Assembly (NCBI GenBank): GCA_003116995.1
Contig: BDSL01000107.1
Coordinates: 248,001-312,000 of the forward strand
Length of the DNA: 64,000 nucleotides
Source of the DNA: Yamagishiella unicocca
Taxonomy: Eukaryota > Chlorophyta > Chlorophyceae > Chlamydomonadales > Volvocaceae
Reading direction: 5' to 3'
The position numbers and the translations under genes are program-made. Of this stretch, positions 53,201 to 64,000 are shown piece after piece (within the stretch, counting starts at the first letter, position 1; each line of letters opens with the position of its first letter). The notes beneath the pieces are model-generated. The model was not told where the DNA came from, searched no databases, and saw nothing but the letters and a program-made list of their open reading frames with translations.

Positions 53201-54374
53201 ACCTGGGGGTCCATGAAGGTCCTCATGGTTCGCTCGCCATCGCATGTGAGGATGGCGGACCGGCCTGGGGCACCGCCGGCGCGGGCCGAGGGAGCAGGCA
53301 GCGACAGGTTATGGCAGAGACGGGTACGACATCACATTGCGGCGCGTGGGCCTACGTGGGCCTACCTAAGAGGCGACGGGCGGCGCAAACCAGGAGGTAC
53401 ATGGTGGGGTGGGGAACGTGGCGGAGGCAATGTTGGCTTTGGACTGTAAATTACGAAGAGCCTAACTACTGCAGTGGAACCAGTCATGCCCCCACATAAC
53501 GTGTGGCACGCGGCGACACGTGGTGGTCCATATCGTGCGGTTTTGTCGCCTAGCAACCAGCATAGACACCTGCAGGCGGACGCCTCGGGCAGCGCGAAAT
53601 GCCCTGGCATCATACCGCCGTTCCCGTCCCGCCCTGTCCCTTCCCCACTCCATGCATCTCACCTGTGGACCCCTCCTGGTGCACCCGCATGCGACACGTG
53701 CTGACTCCCGCCCGCCGCATGGAGCTGGTGTACATGGCCCCCCACTCGTCAGCCCCGCGGGTGCCCACCTGCGCAGGCGAGGGAGGAGGGGAGGGGTGGT
53801 CGGGTTCTAGGGCGGAGGAAGAGGGATGTACAACATGCTGCGAGGTGGGTGTTGGAGAGAGGCCGTTGCCGCTTTCGCAGACAGATTTCTGTTATCATCG
53901 CCTAGGGAGAAAACTTCCGGCCTGTCCTCAAGGGTAGTCAACTGCGGGCGACACCGGATCCGCGAAGGGACTCACCAGCTGGACCGGGGTTCCGAACCCA
54001 GTGGCCAGTGCGCGGCCCACATTTGAAGCCGACCCGCCGGCTTTTGAATGGAACTCGCCCACTGATGCAAGGATGTGTTGCAGCTCTTCCAGGGTACACC
54101 GCTTGCTACCAGCCAACTGTGTAATGGCCAATACGATGCGTAAACTACGGAAAGATAATCAACATCTGTATCATTATTACGAATTCAAAAAGGATTTGGA
54201 GACTTCAAGTTGGCGAACTGCAAGACGACGCATGCGCTGACGCATCGCCGTTACAAGTACCTCAGTTCCGGCTAGATGGCGAAGCGTTGAACGCTCCACA
54301 GCAGCAACATGATCGACAAGGGCTGAAACTTGGAGCACAGCAACCCGCAAGTCCACTGGTGGTGGCGGCGACAT
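47290..54374 (-). CDS. Fused PfkB-family sugar/nucleoside kinase and LOG-type (lysine-decarboxylase-fold) phosphoribohydrolase
   Basis: Sixteen exons in transcription order: 54374-54261, 54116-53976, 53768-53663, 53264-53203, 52979-52857, 52621-52553, 52451-52407, 52162-51879, 51199-51060, 50869-50817, 50504-50385, 49418-49272, 48772-48719, 48503-48300, 48155-48111, 47778-47290. Every join keeps phase; 731 aa. Residues 1-361 are a PfkB kinase: ALVDHVAAVE, KAGGSASNVGRAL (65-70), GERTMRTFMDP, AKVVLDLASYE, and the signature DTTGAGDHFTAG with catalytic Asp310. Residues about 380-590 are a LOG domain: AVYFGSARLA, WTGGGPGMMRAASEGG, TRK (484-486) and PGGLGTMDE (508-516), containing the Arg and Glu known to be catalytic in LOG enzymes. 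The tail from about 595 is acidic then Ala/Gly-rich. LOG cleaves nucleoside 5'-monophosphates to base plus ribose-5-phosphate; PfkB enzymes phosphorylate ribose, adenosine or related nucleosides. The fusion suggests coupled salvage; the substrate is unknown. Confidence 0.85.
51280..51860. repeat. Degenerate CAACC/ACCACC-rich repeat array in an intron
   Basis: The intron between exons 8 and 9 of the fusion gene holds many drifting copies of a motif like caaccaccaagtcagcaacc interrupted by an AT-rich T-tract segment (about 51650-51740). The exact period is not constant. Confidence 0.65.
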
Positions 54375-54700
54375 TTGTGATGCTGCCACTGTCAACGCAG
54401 CCGTCCAGCCAATTTGAAGCGTTCTTGTCCAAGAATAACACGATACTCAACAGTATAATTATGAAGCTATGCCGGTGTTGCGGAAACACTCCAACAGCTG
54501 CACTAGGACGTGACGTGTGCTTTATGTATCGCGTCGTTGTGCTATACTCACCTTCCGTAGCGTATAAGTGGCTATATTTGACGTCGCATATAATTAGCTA
54601 GATTGATTGACATTCTGGCTGAGATGTTTATCGTATGGTCACAAACGGTGTTTCCAACTGCCCATTCCTGTGCCGCCCTCCCTCCCTCCTCTGGGGCGCC

Positions 54701-54783
54701 ACCGACCCCTTTCAATCCTCGCAATTATATACACCTTGCCAGTTCAAGACATAGAGAACTGTGAGGATTGAAGAGGGTTCGGT
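54701..54783. repeat. Imperfect inverted repeat (26/27-base arms, 30-base loop)
   Basis: Left arm 54701-54726 and right arm 54757-54783 are complementary apart from a few mismatches and one indel; the core caatcctc/gaggattg is perfect. It could fold as a small-RNA-type hairpin or be a remnant of a short mobile element. Confidence 0.75.
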
Positions 54784-55072
54784 CAAAGGATGGGGATGGG
54801 GACTGTCGAACATGACTGGGTAGGCAGGTGCCTTACGCATAATCCATAAACCTGCCCTCAAATGTTATCCTCCGTGTCGCTGTCATAATCGCCGGCAAAG
54901 TCAAGCGTAGTCCAGTAACGCACGGTTTCGCAAAACTGAAGCATATCGAATCGTGACAAACGTTTACTTGATTTGGTATACGTGTTTACAACAAAAAGGC
55001 TAGCCAGGATTATTGATCGGATGTATGAGCCACTGGCTCATCATTTGGGCCTACGTTATCCCCGACAAAGCC

Positions 55073-55132
55073 AAGCCGTATCCCCTATCCCTGAACGGCC
55101 ACAAGCCTTATCCCTTATCCGCGAACGGCCAG
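55073..55132. repeat. 30-bp tandem duplication
   Basis: Two adjacent 30-base copies (55073-55102 and 55103-55132) differing at five positions, both containing gaacggcca. Intergenic. Confidence 0.85.
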
Positions 55133-57666
55133 GAGACTAGTCTCCGCTGTTAGGGTAGAGGCGTTGGTGTCGCTCGCCGACGCCCGCCTGGGCTCTGGAG
55201 CCGCTATTCGCCCCCGTACCACCGCGACGTGACAATGAGCGCTAAATAAACGGCAGCCGAGACCTGGACAAAAAAGGGGGAGGGACCGATTAATACACCG
55301 CTGGTAGTCGGGCACGTGTCGGTTGTTCACATGGAAGGTCACTCTGGTGCACTCCTGGCTGTATTTGTCTGCTAGCACTGGTTAAGTTGGCTGGGTGGTA
55401 GCCCCGTGAGGCTCAAGGAAATCAGTGGAAGGAAGGCACACATGTTCTGCGGGTACGTCGGTACGTCGGCCGTTGTCTGGCGTTGCCAGGCCGCCGGCCT
55501 GTATCTTACACGACCGATTTGCTGCTTGCAGGCGAAAGTCTATTGCACGCTATCCAGTTTCCGTGGTTCAGCTTCATTGCGGATGTAGGCGTTTGGTGGC
55601 AGTGGTCTTACAGTCTATCGGCTGGGGGGGGAAGTCCATGCAGCCGCTGCAGCCGTTGCTAGCCTCATACTTGTACTTTACTTTAGGCAACCTTCACTTA
55701 AGGCCTTTGTGGTTTATATATTGTCAAACATAATACTGTTTTCCTGCCGTCCCGAGCACGTTTTGGCGTCATTGCTCAGTCCGCGCCTTACAGCTCCGTT
55801 CCGGCGTAGGTAGAGGGGAAGTGAGGCGCCAACGTGGCCACGCAACCCCCTTCACGCAACCCCCTTATTTTTCCTGCAAGCCCCGGAGCCAGCAGTATAC
55901 CTTGACAGCTTTCAGGGTATGGTGGCGTGGTGGTGTACCCGATCCACTCCATCGCTAGTCATACAAGCAGTGGGACCGTTGGAAGCCTCAGTTGGCCTCA
56001 GATGGCGCTATGAGAACTGCGGCTTGGACCACGGTTGGCTTTACGGGGCTTCTCGCGGACGTGCGGTACCACGTTACCTGAAATGTGTTACGGGGAACTA
56101 CCGATCGCCTAGTTATAAACGAGCGAACACGTGTGCATTCGTGACTGCACTGTGTACGGGTGATACGGTTGTGCATGAATTAAAGTGCGTATCTTGTTGA
56201 TCAAGTTCTTAACGGAACCGATGGGGTGCTGCTCAGCAATTTGGCTGGGCACTTGTGCCAGCCGCTGCTACACCGCGGAGTGCAGTAGACCGCTGCTGGC
56301 GCTTTCCTTTGCCATCCGACTCAGTTACTCCATTCTTTGCAAGCTTAAGAGTGTTTCCATAGCGGGACGGGGCTGATCCAAACTGGATCGATGCGGCAAC
56401 GCAGGGCAGTACGACATGCACATTGTCAGTCGATGTGCCCGATGGTTCTACCTTTTGGTCTGGAACCCACTTAAACAGTTCTAATATTGGACGAGGTGTT
56501 CCGGTCCTGCCCTTCAAGCGGCGTGTGTGTGGCGGCTGCGGATGCAGGTTGGAATACACGTCCACAAATACTGAACTCACGTTAAACAACGCACCGCTCT
56601 CATCGACGATTACTAGATCCAGCAGACGCGAAAAGAATCAGCCTTTTCGGCTGCCACCGTGACGGGCTCGGTAGCAGCCTCATTGCAACGATGGTGGATT
56701 GCGACATGTATTCCTTCCGTCCGTTCGTCCGTCCTGCCCCCTCCGCTGGCCCACGCCCATGCATTACATCGGTCAACAGTGTCAACACACCGTGGTCACA
56801 CTGTATGGCTATATTGCTCTGTGCCCGGCTCCGATCCTTACTAACCCCGCGCCCCCAAAGCCCAACTGCATATGCGATGTGATGCTGCGACAGCGTTGAT
56901 GCAACGCCAGGCGCGTCTCGATGGTAGCGGTGGCAAATGTTGTCACCGCTTGTGCATGTCCGGTGTTAACTTGTCAGGTTGGCCCTGTGGGGTCCCAGCC
57001 CGACGATCGTGAGTCCCCATCCTTGGCGCGGCTGTTGCAATGACCTCGCTTTCTGTAGGCCCAGCCAAAGCACCACCTGCCAGGCCGCCAACACCAACCT
57101 GCCCCCGTACACCGTCCCAGTATGGGGCCCGGTGCCATGCGGCAGCGCGTCTGGATCCCACATCCTGCACCTGCGGACTGCTTCGCCGCTCGCATGCTTT
57201 CTGAGGTAATGATCAACGCAACATGTAAACCGAGGACTACAATGCGCACCCCCCCACTCGACAGCTCCGAAACCACGCCCTCAACGCAGTCCGCCGCAGG
57301 AAACGAACTGCAGCCGGTCTGGATTCCTACAGCACGTTCCCGTCGCTTTATTGCCTCCCCAACCGACATCCACAAATAACTGCATTTTTCCTCCTCCCTC
57401 TCCCACTCCTCCCTAACTCCCTTTCCCCAAAACGTTCTCTTCAGCTACATTCCCATGGCGCCCGGCCATCGACCAGCCGCGCACATACGTCGTCCCCCGC
57501 TCCCAAGCCCGCACGGAACGCAAGCACTTGGAAGTTACGGCCGCACGGCCGCCTTCCCCGTGTAGCATCGCCCGCCACTTCCGACGACGGCGCGCATCCT
57601 CAGGCGCACAGCTCGACCAATCTCTCCCCTGGCGCCCCCGCCCCCCGCAACAGCCACCGCTCACCC

Positions 57667-60600
57667 TCACACGCCGCCCCCCCGCACCAGCCGCTTGTAG
57701 CGCCTGGTGCTCTGCGCGTACAGCTCCCGTGTCCCCAGCAGCGCCAGCAGGTTGAGGGCGCCCAGCACGCACCAAGTCTCGAAGTAGCAGTCGGCGCCAA
57801 TGCAGAAGAGCTGATCGCCGTGCCGCCGTGCAGCCCTGTCGTACAGCTTGCCGGTCAGCACCGTGGCCAGCAGGTAGCCGCCGGCAGCGGGACCCAGCTG
57901 CGGTGGGGGGCCGAGGAGGTGGTGGTAGTGGGGCTGGTGGTAGTGGTGGTGGTGGTGGAGCCGGGGGTGCGGGCGGTTGTCGGGCAGCTAAAGCGCATGG
58001 CCAAGCGGCTCAGGCGATCAACGCACATACGCCGTTTGCCGTGTGCTGACTGGTACCTTCCGCCTTGCACACTCAAACGCGCATCCGCAAAGGATTCGCC
58101 AGCTGGTTTCTGCCCTCCGTGTCCTATGTCATGCAACCGGGTCTTCGCGCCCCCCCCCCTCCACCTCTCCCACCCCCACCTGCAGCCCTGTGTAGTTGCT
58201 GCCGAAGTGCGTGAGGCCGAACAGGTCGGACGTGATGGCGGGAATGAGACCCCAGTGCGCCCCGAACGCAAGTCCCGCGATAATGCTGGTGCCGTACAGG
58301 TCCGACAGCTCCGAAGCCGCCGCGCCGCCCAGGGCCACCAGCGTCAGGCAGCTCACTGCCACCAGCAGCAGCGTACGAGGGGTACCGTACCGTCGCAGCA
58401 CGTGCTCCGAAAGCACCCCGCCCGTGAGACGGCCTGTGGAACGAGGGGTTAGGGGCGGGGTTTAGGGTTTTATGTGTTTTCACGAGCGGGGAGCAGCTTG
58501 TCCCGACGGAGGTCCGAAACACACTCCACCGACCTTACAATGCCTCCCCCACCTAACCACAGGTGCCCCCCTTCCTCTCTCCCCTCCCGGCTCTGGGCGC
58601 TGGCCAGGTGAGTTCAACGGCTAGGTCGGGAGGGACGTTTGATAGCTACGTGTCTGTATTCGTGCGTTCTCGCCTGCAGGCATGCCGGTGCTCGCTTGTG
58701 CTATCGCGTTTGCCGGTCTCCCACGGCGGCGCGGCGCGACTTCGGCGTCCTGTCGCGGACGCTGGCTAGCCAAGTCCGGCTATTCACTTCATCAACACGC
58801 TGACGGTCTGTATCCAGGCTCGGGCTGGTCCGCGCCTGGACGCACCTCGCTCCAGCATGTCCAGCCACCACACCAAGGTCTCCACCATGCACCCCAAAGC
58901 GGGCTCTCAAAAGGTTTCCTAAACCGCTCGTGGTTCTGATTGGAAGTCGTCTCGGCATAGCAGCCGGGGGCGACGCTAGACCCCCGACTTTGTACATCTA
59001 AACCAAATCCTCCAGCACGCAGTTCAAACGAGTACACCAAACGTTTCCTACTCGGTTCTACTTTTCAGTGCCGACGCACGGGTTGCCCTTCATACCTCCC
59101 ACCTCACCCGTTGCGTTGGCGACGCTGAACAGCGACACGAACACCACCTGGCCCCCCGGCTGGCCGCCCAGTGCCACTACGATGGATCCCAGGTTGTTGA
59201 GGTACGACAGGCCCGTGCCCAGACCCACACCAAACTGGGGGCGGAGGGAGGGGGAGGGAGCGCGGCGGGGCGGCGCGGATGACATGTGACCTCCGCGCAC
59301 GCAACCAGGTGGTGGTACTATGGTAGGTGATGGTGGGTAAGGAGTAGGGAGGCGCGAGTGCAAAGCGACCATCCATAAGGAAGGGGGAACGGCCAAAGGG
59401 CAAACTGAGGGTCGGTGCGCTGCGAAGGAGGTACGGGCGGGCGCTGCGATTCATGAGTCCGCCGCACCTGGAACAACAACAGCCAGAACATGGGCGACTT
59501 GGCCGCGGCGCCTAGCGTCAGGTCGGCCAGCGCAGGCACCTCCTCCAGCGCCTCAAGGTGCACCTCCATGTCACGATCGCGAACCTGAACCTGCTCCACC
59601 GCGGCCGGCGGCGCGCCTTCCGGCTGCGCGGCAGCTGCGTTGGCCGCGGCTTTCGGCGCCGCCGAAACCGGCTCAGGGGCCGTCACTGCCACCACCGTCA
59701 CCGCCGTTTCTTGCACCACAACCGCCGCTTCTCCGACGACCATCGCCGCCGACGCCACTGTAGCCACCGCCAAGCTGCCGCCGCCGCTGCCGCTCACCGG
59801 AGGCAACAGCGGCTCCGCCAGGCCGGCGGCCCTGTCACTCCCGCCGGCCGCAGCCGCAGTCGGCGGCGGCGTGCCGCCGCGGCCCCCCCGCCGCGAGAAC
59901 GGCGCCGCCACGGCGCGGCTCGCCAGGCGGCCTAGCAGGCTGCGCCTGACCCTCTCCACCGCCTCCGGCCGCGGCTTCCTGTGCACCCAGTCTCCCGAGC
60001 TGATGGGCACCACCAGCAGCACCGCTACCAGCGACAACACCCCGCCCAGCAGCGCCCGCCGCGCCCTGGGCTCCGGATGCGCCGCCCCCGCCCACAGCGC
60101 CGCTGCGGTCTGGTACACAGCCAGCACCGCCACCAGGCTGTAGGTGAAGGCGAAGCGCGACTGGGCGGAGAAGCGAGGCGCCGAAGGCGCGCGGCTGGGC
60201 GGCGGTAGCGGCGACGGCGGCGGCGCCGCCGCCAGCAGCGGCTCCCGCTCTTCCCCCGACTCCTGTGCTAGCGCTGCGGGGTGTCGTTCTCGTCGCTGCG
60301 GTTGTGACGGTTGAGACGGTTGCTGCGGCAGCGGCTCGTGGTAGGCTTCTGGTACGAGATTGACCGCAATCACCAGTAGTACGATAGCCACGGGTGGCAC
60401 GGTGCCGATGAAGAGCAGGAAGCGCACGGCGGCGGCGGGGGCGCTAGCGGCGTCGGCCGCGAATGCGGCGGCATACACGGACGAGTAGATGGATGCGGAG
60501 AGGCCCACGAAGGCCTTGAGGATGCCCACCACCGTGCCTCGGTCCCGGGGGAAGTTGCGGACGTTGGTGACGATAGCGGTGGTATCGAACCACGTGCTGG

Positions 60601-62315
60601 AGTTGCCTGGTGGGCGGAAGCGAGGGTTTACCAGTATCTTACGCGAGGTCACCGTAAGAATTCCCACGGAACTGAAGTAAGTATGGTAGTCCTCCGCTAG
60701 CTAAGGCAAGCAGCTCCCAGGTTCTATCCTTCTGTGTGCTCGAGCACTGGCTCCCCGCCTCCTCGTCCACGCATTACCTGCCCCTAGTTCCCTTTTGCCG
60801 CCCACCCGCTTCTACTGCCCGTGAACGGCTCCAGGCAGGTCCCACTTCCTCCTTCCTTCCAGCCTGTCCCGCCCGATCGCCTAGGGGGCCGGGAGGGTTC
60901 CCTGGACTCACTCACCCCCCAGTGCGGCGCAGAGGCACACCAGTGCGAAGCTCGGGGTGATCCGCCCGCTGGCCGCCGCGAATAGGCCCAAATAGCCGGC
61001 AGACAGCAGCACCGCTCCGATCAGCGCCACGAACCTGCAGAAGTTGTAGGGTTTACCGCGTAAGATATGTCCGCGTAAGCCGCGTGGTGGCGGGGGGCGG
61101 ATGCGACGGCAAGTAGAAAGAGCAGACGGCGGTCGCGGGGAGTAGAAAGGGCGGCAGCAGCAGCGAGGGTCCGTGCCACTGGCTCCGCCATTAGTCATGG
61201 CCTCGTCTGCGCACCTGGGACCGAAGCGCTTGTGCCGCTCAAGCCTGTCGTACAGTGCGCCCGAGGGTATGGCCAGATAGCCCCCGATGTTGAAGCAGGA
61301 GCCCACCGCCGCGATCTGGGTTTCGTGGTAGCCCCAGATCTCCTTGAGCGCCGGGGCGTACACGGGAAAGATGTACGACAACCCGGCGGATACCTGGTTT
61401 CGGTTTCAGCCGGGTCAGCCGGCCGGGCGGGATCGCGGTTGCGGCGGGCAGGGTGAGATTTGGGTTGTTTCAGGTTTTTCCAGGTGCGCAGTGGATGAAG
61501 GAGTGGAGCCGGGTTGGCGAGATTTGGAAGGCGGGTTCGGTGGGTCGGGGGGCGCTAAAGCAGCGCCGACGGCGGTGTCTGGAGACATGTGGTGCGGGGA
61601 GGGCAGCTGCGGTGCTGCGTGGCACTGGGGCCAGCTCGCCGGTGCGGCTCTCCCCAACCACGTGTCTCTACTTCACGACAGCCACGCCCGCTTCTCCCGT
61701 CCCCTGGGCTCCGGCCCCCTTGGCTGGCGGGCGGCGCTGTCGGCATGCGAAGGTGCTGGGGTGGAACAGCGCCCCATGGACAGATGAGGGGCTAGCGAGG
61801 AAAGCCGTTGCAGTGGGTGGTTGGTAATGTGGGGGCGGCCGCTCCGGACGCCGTCGGCCCACATCTGCTACAGTGCCTCCGCTAAGCAGTGCGGAGGCGG
61901 CTCGCGGGCAGCACCCAGCAGTAATTGGCAACAAACGTTGGGATGACAACAGTCACAAAGGCAGCCGTATCCACACATGGTTGCAAGGGTCAACGGGGGG
62001 TAGCTGCCCAGTGTGCGGCCAGCGAGACAGCAGGGACAGGGACGGCGCGCGATCGCTTCAGGGCTTTGGCCCTGCCCGCAAGGCGTACATGTCAATCCAC
62101 GCACAGTGCGCCCTGACGATGAATGGGATTTTGCTGTCCGCCTCTGGGAACTCAGGTGTGCGTTGACAGGAAGGGAGAAAGGCGTAGCAAAGTAAAAGTA
62201 CCCAAGTATGACCCCCTCCGACCCCAGCTGGGCCAAGAACCCCGTCAATTCCAACCTGCATAAGGCACGAAGCCACGAAGGTCAGCCATCGATTTAAGTA
62301 GAGCCGTGTCCTCAT
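57667..62315 (-). CDS. Nodulin-like major facilitator superfamily transporter (NFD4-type)
   Basis: Seven exons in transcription order: 62315-62256, 61393-61215, 61034-60916, 60606-59468, 59234-59108, 58433-58180, 57897-57667; 702 aa with matching phases. The N-terminus RWLTFVASCLMQVSAGLSYI leads into FPVYAPALKEIWGYHETQIA and a family-typical LYDRLERHKRFGPR loop. The nodulin-like hallmark NSSTWFDTTAIVTNVRNFP and RGTVVGILKAFVGLSASIY follow. The second half has GVGLGTGLSYLNNLGSIVVA, LFSVANATGRLTGGVLSE and FGAHWGLIPAITSDLFG, then HFGSNYTGLQLGP and a final helix pair. About twelve membrane helices are expected. The central cytosolic loop (roughly residues 230-430) is expanded with Pro/Ala/Arg/Glu-rich low complexity. 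The substrate of this family is unsettled. The first intron (862 bases) could hide a small exon, although the protein joins well without one. Confidence 0.88.
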
Positions 62316-62701
62316 GTTGCAGCAGAAAGCAGCACTGGCTGCACAATGTGTCTGCCAGGTTCTGGCGGAATTTCATTAGGAGGCCTCCTCACGTCACGCC
62401 GAGGCAGTGCATGACAACTATAGTGTAATAATGTACTGAGACTCCGTCGAGCATGCGCTCTGGATGGACAAATGCCACAAGCCCTCCCTCGAGTTGTACG
62501 GTGAATGCGCCTTCTTCAACCCCTCTCAGACACTTGCAACTCTCTTTCCCGTGCTAACGGTGTGCGTAAGGTGCGTTTTGCTTCTAGATATATTAGTGTG
62601 CTAGGCCACTGCCTTTTGAGGCTGAATTCTCCGCATGCCGGCAGCTGCGGCCGCTGTTAGACGTATGTATTGATAGCCTCCGTTAAAACGCAGGAGCAAA
62701 A
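62316..62701. promoter_or_regulatory. Divergent promoter region (MFS transporter / RPL26)
   Basis: 386 bases between start codons of the two divergent genes. The right half is T-rich and must contain the RPL26 leader. No specific site is claimed. Confidence 0.5.
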
Positions 62702-63905
62702 ATGAAGTTCAACCGCAACGTTAGCTCCTCTCGGCGCAAGAGCCGCAAGGTACTACCATCGGCGGCGACGGCGCGCCAAGCTTTGCTGGGCCTATCTGGG
62801 CATGCAGCCTGCTCTAGAATAGCCAGAATCAGCGGGTCGATTAAACATATCTTGATCAGTCGCTGACCAGCATTAAGAAGCAGCGGTCGGGTTAAGTTTT
62901 GCATCTCAGCGGTGCTGCCACTTTTGCAGAGGCGTGTAATCGTCCAACGGCGTTTAGCACGTTTAATATGGAATCCTGGATGCTTTATTGTCAGCATGGA
63001 ACTGGTTCTCAGTCGGCTCTCCTGCTCCATAATTGCAGGTTCACTTCTCGGCGCCGTCCAACGTGCGTCGGAAGCTGATGACCGCCCCGCTTTCAGCTGA
63101 GCTGAAGAACAAGTACGGGGTGAGCGTCTAACATGCCTATTAGCGCTCCGGTCATGGCCTGGCATAGTGTTCCAACTAATGTCTCTGGGCTGGCCGGTGC
63201 GCAGGTGCGCGCTGTGCCTATTCGCAAGGACGATGAGGTGCAGGTCACGCGCGGTGCCTTCAAGGTACGAATGGATACCTTTCTAGGGGCGGCTGTTTGC
63301 ATTTCAGCCGCCGGACTGCTCAGCTGAAACCTTGGGGCCTTCTCGTAGGCTCGCGAGGGCAAGGTTGTGGAGGTATACCGCAAGAAGTGGGTCATCCACA
63401 TCGAGCGCGTCTCCAAGGACAAGAAGAACGGTAAGCCTCGCCTAGTGGTGACTCGGCTGTGGAAATGCGCTGCCCCCGGAGCGGTTGCAGCAGCATTCGG
63501 CGTCAGCAGGAAAAACAGTGGGGGGGGAGGTCGGCGGCAGCACAGACGCCAGAATTTGTCAGCAGCCCAGATGTGTCGTGGGTATCTAACCCGGTATGTT
63601 GGCTGGTCCTGCTTGCAGGCGCCGTCGTGAATGTGGGCATTGACCCCAGCAAGGTGGTCATCACCAAGCTCAAGGTAAGCGGGCTGCCTGTTCCGTGTGA
63701 CCATTAGGGCTGGGCTGCAGCCCATCCTTGGGTTGGCTCGATAGACTCCCAAACCTCACTCAGCCATGTTGGCGTTGCTGCAATTCCTTTCTCCACGGTC
63801 AATATTCTGGGCTGAATGTTTGTGTCCATGCAGCTGGACAAGGACCGCAAGAACCTGCTGGAGCGCAAGAAGGCTGCCCGCGCCGCCGAGAAGGGCAAGG
63901 GCAAG
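62702..63905 (+). CDS. RPL26: 60S ribosomal protein L26 (uL24), 5' part; gene continues past the window
   Basis: Six exons lie in the window: 62702-62749, 63039-63119, 63205-63264, 63349-63430, 63619-63674, 63834-63905, giving the first 133 codons in unbroken phase. The protein starts [20 protein letters not shown] and contains [20 protein letters not shown], the KOW segment ([20 protein letters not shown]), [39 protein letters not shown] and [17 protein letters not shown]. These match eukaryotic L26/uL24, which sits near the peptide exit tunnel of the large subunit. The donor GTACGC at 63906 opens another intron; the last exon or exons lie outside. Codon bias is strong and introns are short, as in RPS2. 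Confidence 0.96.
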
Positions 63906-64000
63906 GTACGCAGGGCCGGGACGCGTTGTATCAGCTGCGAAAACAAGCAAATTCCCGGACGTTGTATGCAAAAGGAACAGGCCCATACATGAATCAAGAT

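Larger units (their letters stand above)
54375..57666. other. 3.3-kb intergenic region
   Basis: Lies 5' of the PfkB-LOG gene and 3' of the MFS gene. It holds a hairpin-forming inverted repeat (54701), a 30-bp duplication (55073) and a duplicated acgcaaccccctt (about 55838-55866), but no frame with coding bias that I can support. A small unrecognised gene in 56940-57400 cannot be excluded. Confidence 0.45.

Noticed and set aside
56974..57375. 133-codon minus-strand frame near the 3' end of the MFS gene
   Set aside because: No domain or splice partners; left as possible but unsupported.

Overview
The window is nuclear DNA of a volvocine-type green alga (Chlamydomonas/Volvox lineage). The reasons are GC-rich, intron-dense genes with GTGAGT/GTGCGT donors, strong C/G third-position bias, a TGTAA-type poly(A) signal, Ala/Gln/Pro homopolymer-rich proteins, an intraflagellar-transport gene (IFT22), chloroplast-targeted proteins (TIC20, a fibrillin), and closest recalled matches to algal and plant families. 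The genus cannot be fixed from the sequence alone. All multi-exon models were built by hand from splice consensus, reading phase and recalled family alignment. In every complete model the summed exon length divides by three.

Layout, left to right: 3' end of an unidentified low-complexity gene with a WD/beta-propeller-like tail (1-698,+); plastid fibrillin (850-2185,+); SELENOF/Sep15-like ER protein without its redox motif (3296-4028,+); 1101-aa acidic/Q-P-A-rich protein of unknown function (9735-5033,-); about 2420-aa low-complexity protein with basic clusters and a C-terminal helical, possibly DNA-binding domain (10400-18524,+); TIC20 (19999-19376,-) in divergent arrangement with IFT22 (20214-21659,+); ribosomal protein RPS2/uS5 (22400-24135,+); poly(A)-binding protein with four RRMs and MLLE (25414-30903,+); NADPH-cytochrome P450 reductase (34723-32146,-); a membrane-anchored alpha/beta-hydrolase-fold protein with an altered nucleophile elbow (35186-40196,+); a monoacylglycerol-lipase-like hydrolase with an intact triad (45361-42447,-); a fused PfkB sugar/nucleoside kinase plus LOG-type phosphoribohydrolase (54374-47290,-); a nodulin-like MFS transporter (62315-57667,-); and the 5' part of RPL26/uL24 (62702 to beyond the window,+).

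This is a typical mixed eukaryotic neighbourhood without operons. Translation genes (RPS2, PABP, RPL26), chloroplast biogenesis (TIC20, fibrillin), cilia (IFT22) and metabolism are interleaved. The most interesting observation is the in-frame PfkB-LOG fusion: 16 exons join phase-perfectly into one 731-aa protein coupling a ribokinase/adenosine-kinase fold to a nucleotide 5'-monophosphate phosphoribohydrolase fold. That suggests a bifunctional nucleoside or cytokinin salvage enzyme. No viral genes, rRNA, tRNA, CRISPR array or intact transposon was recognised.
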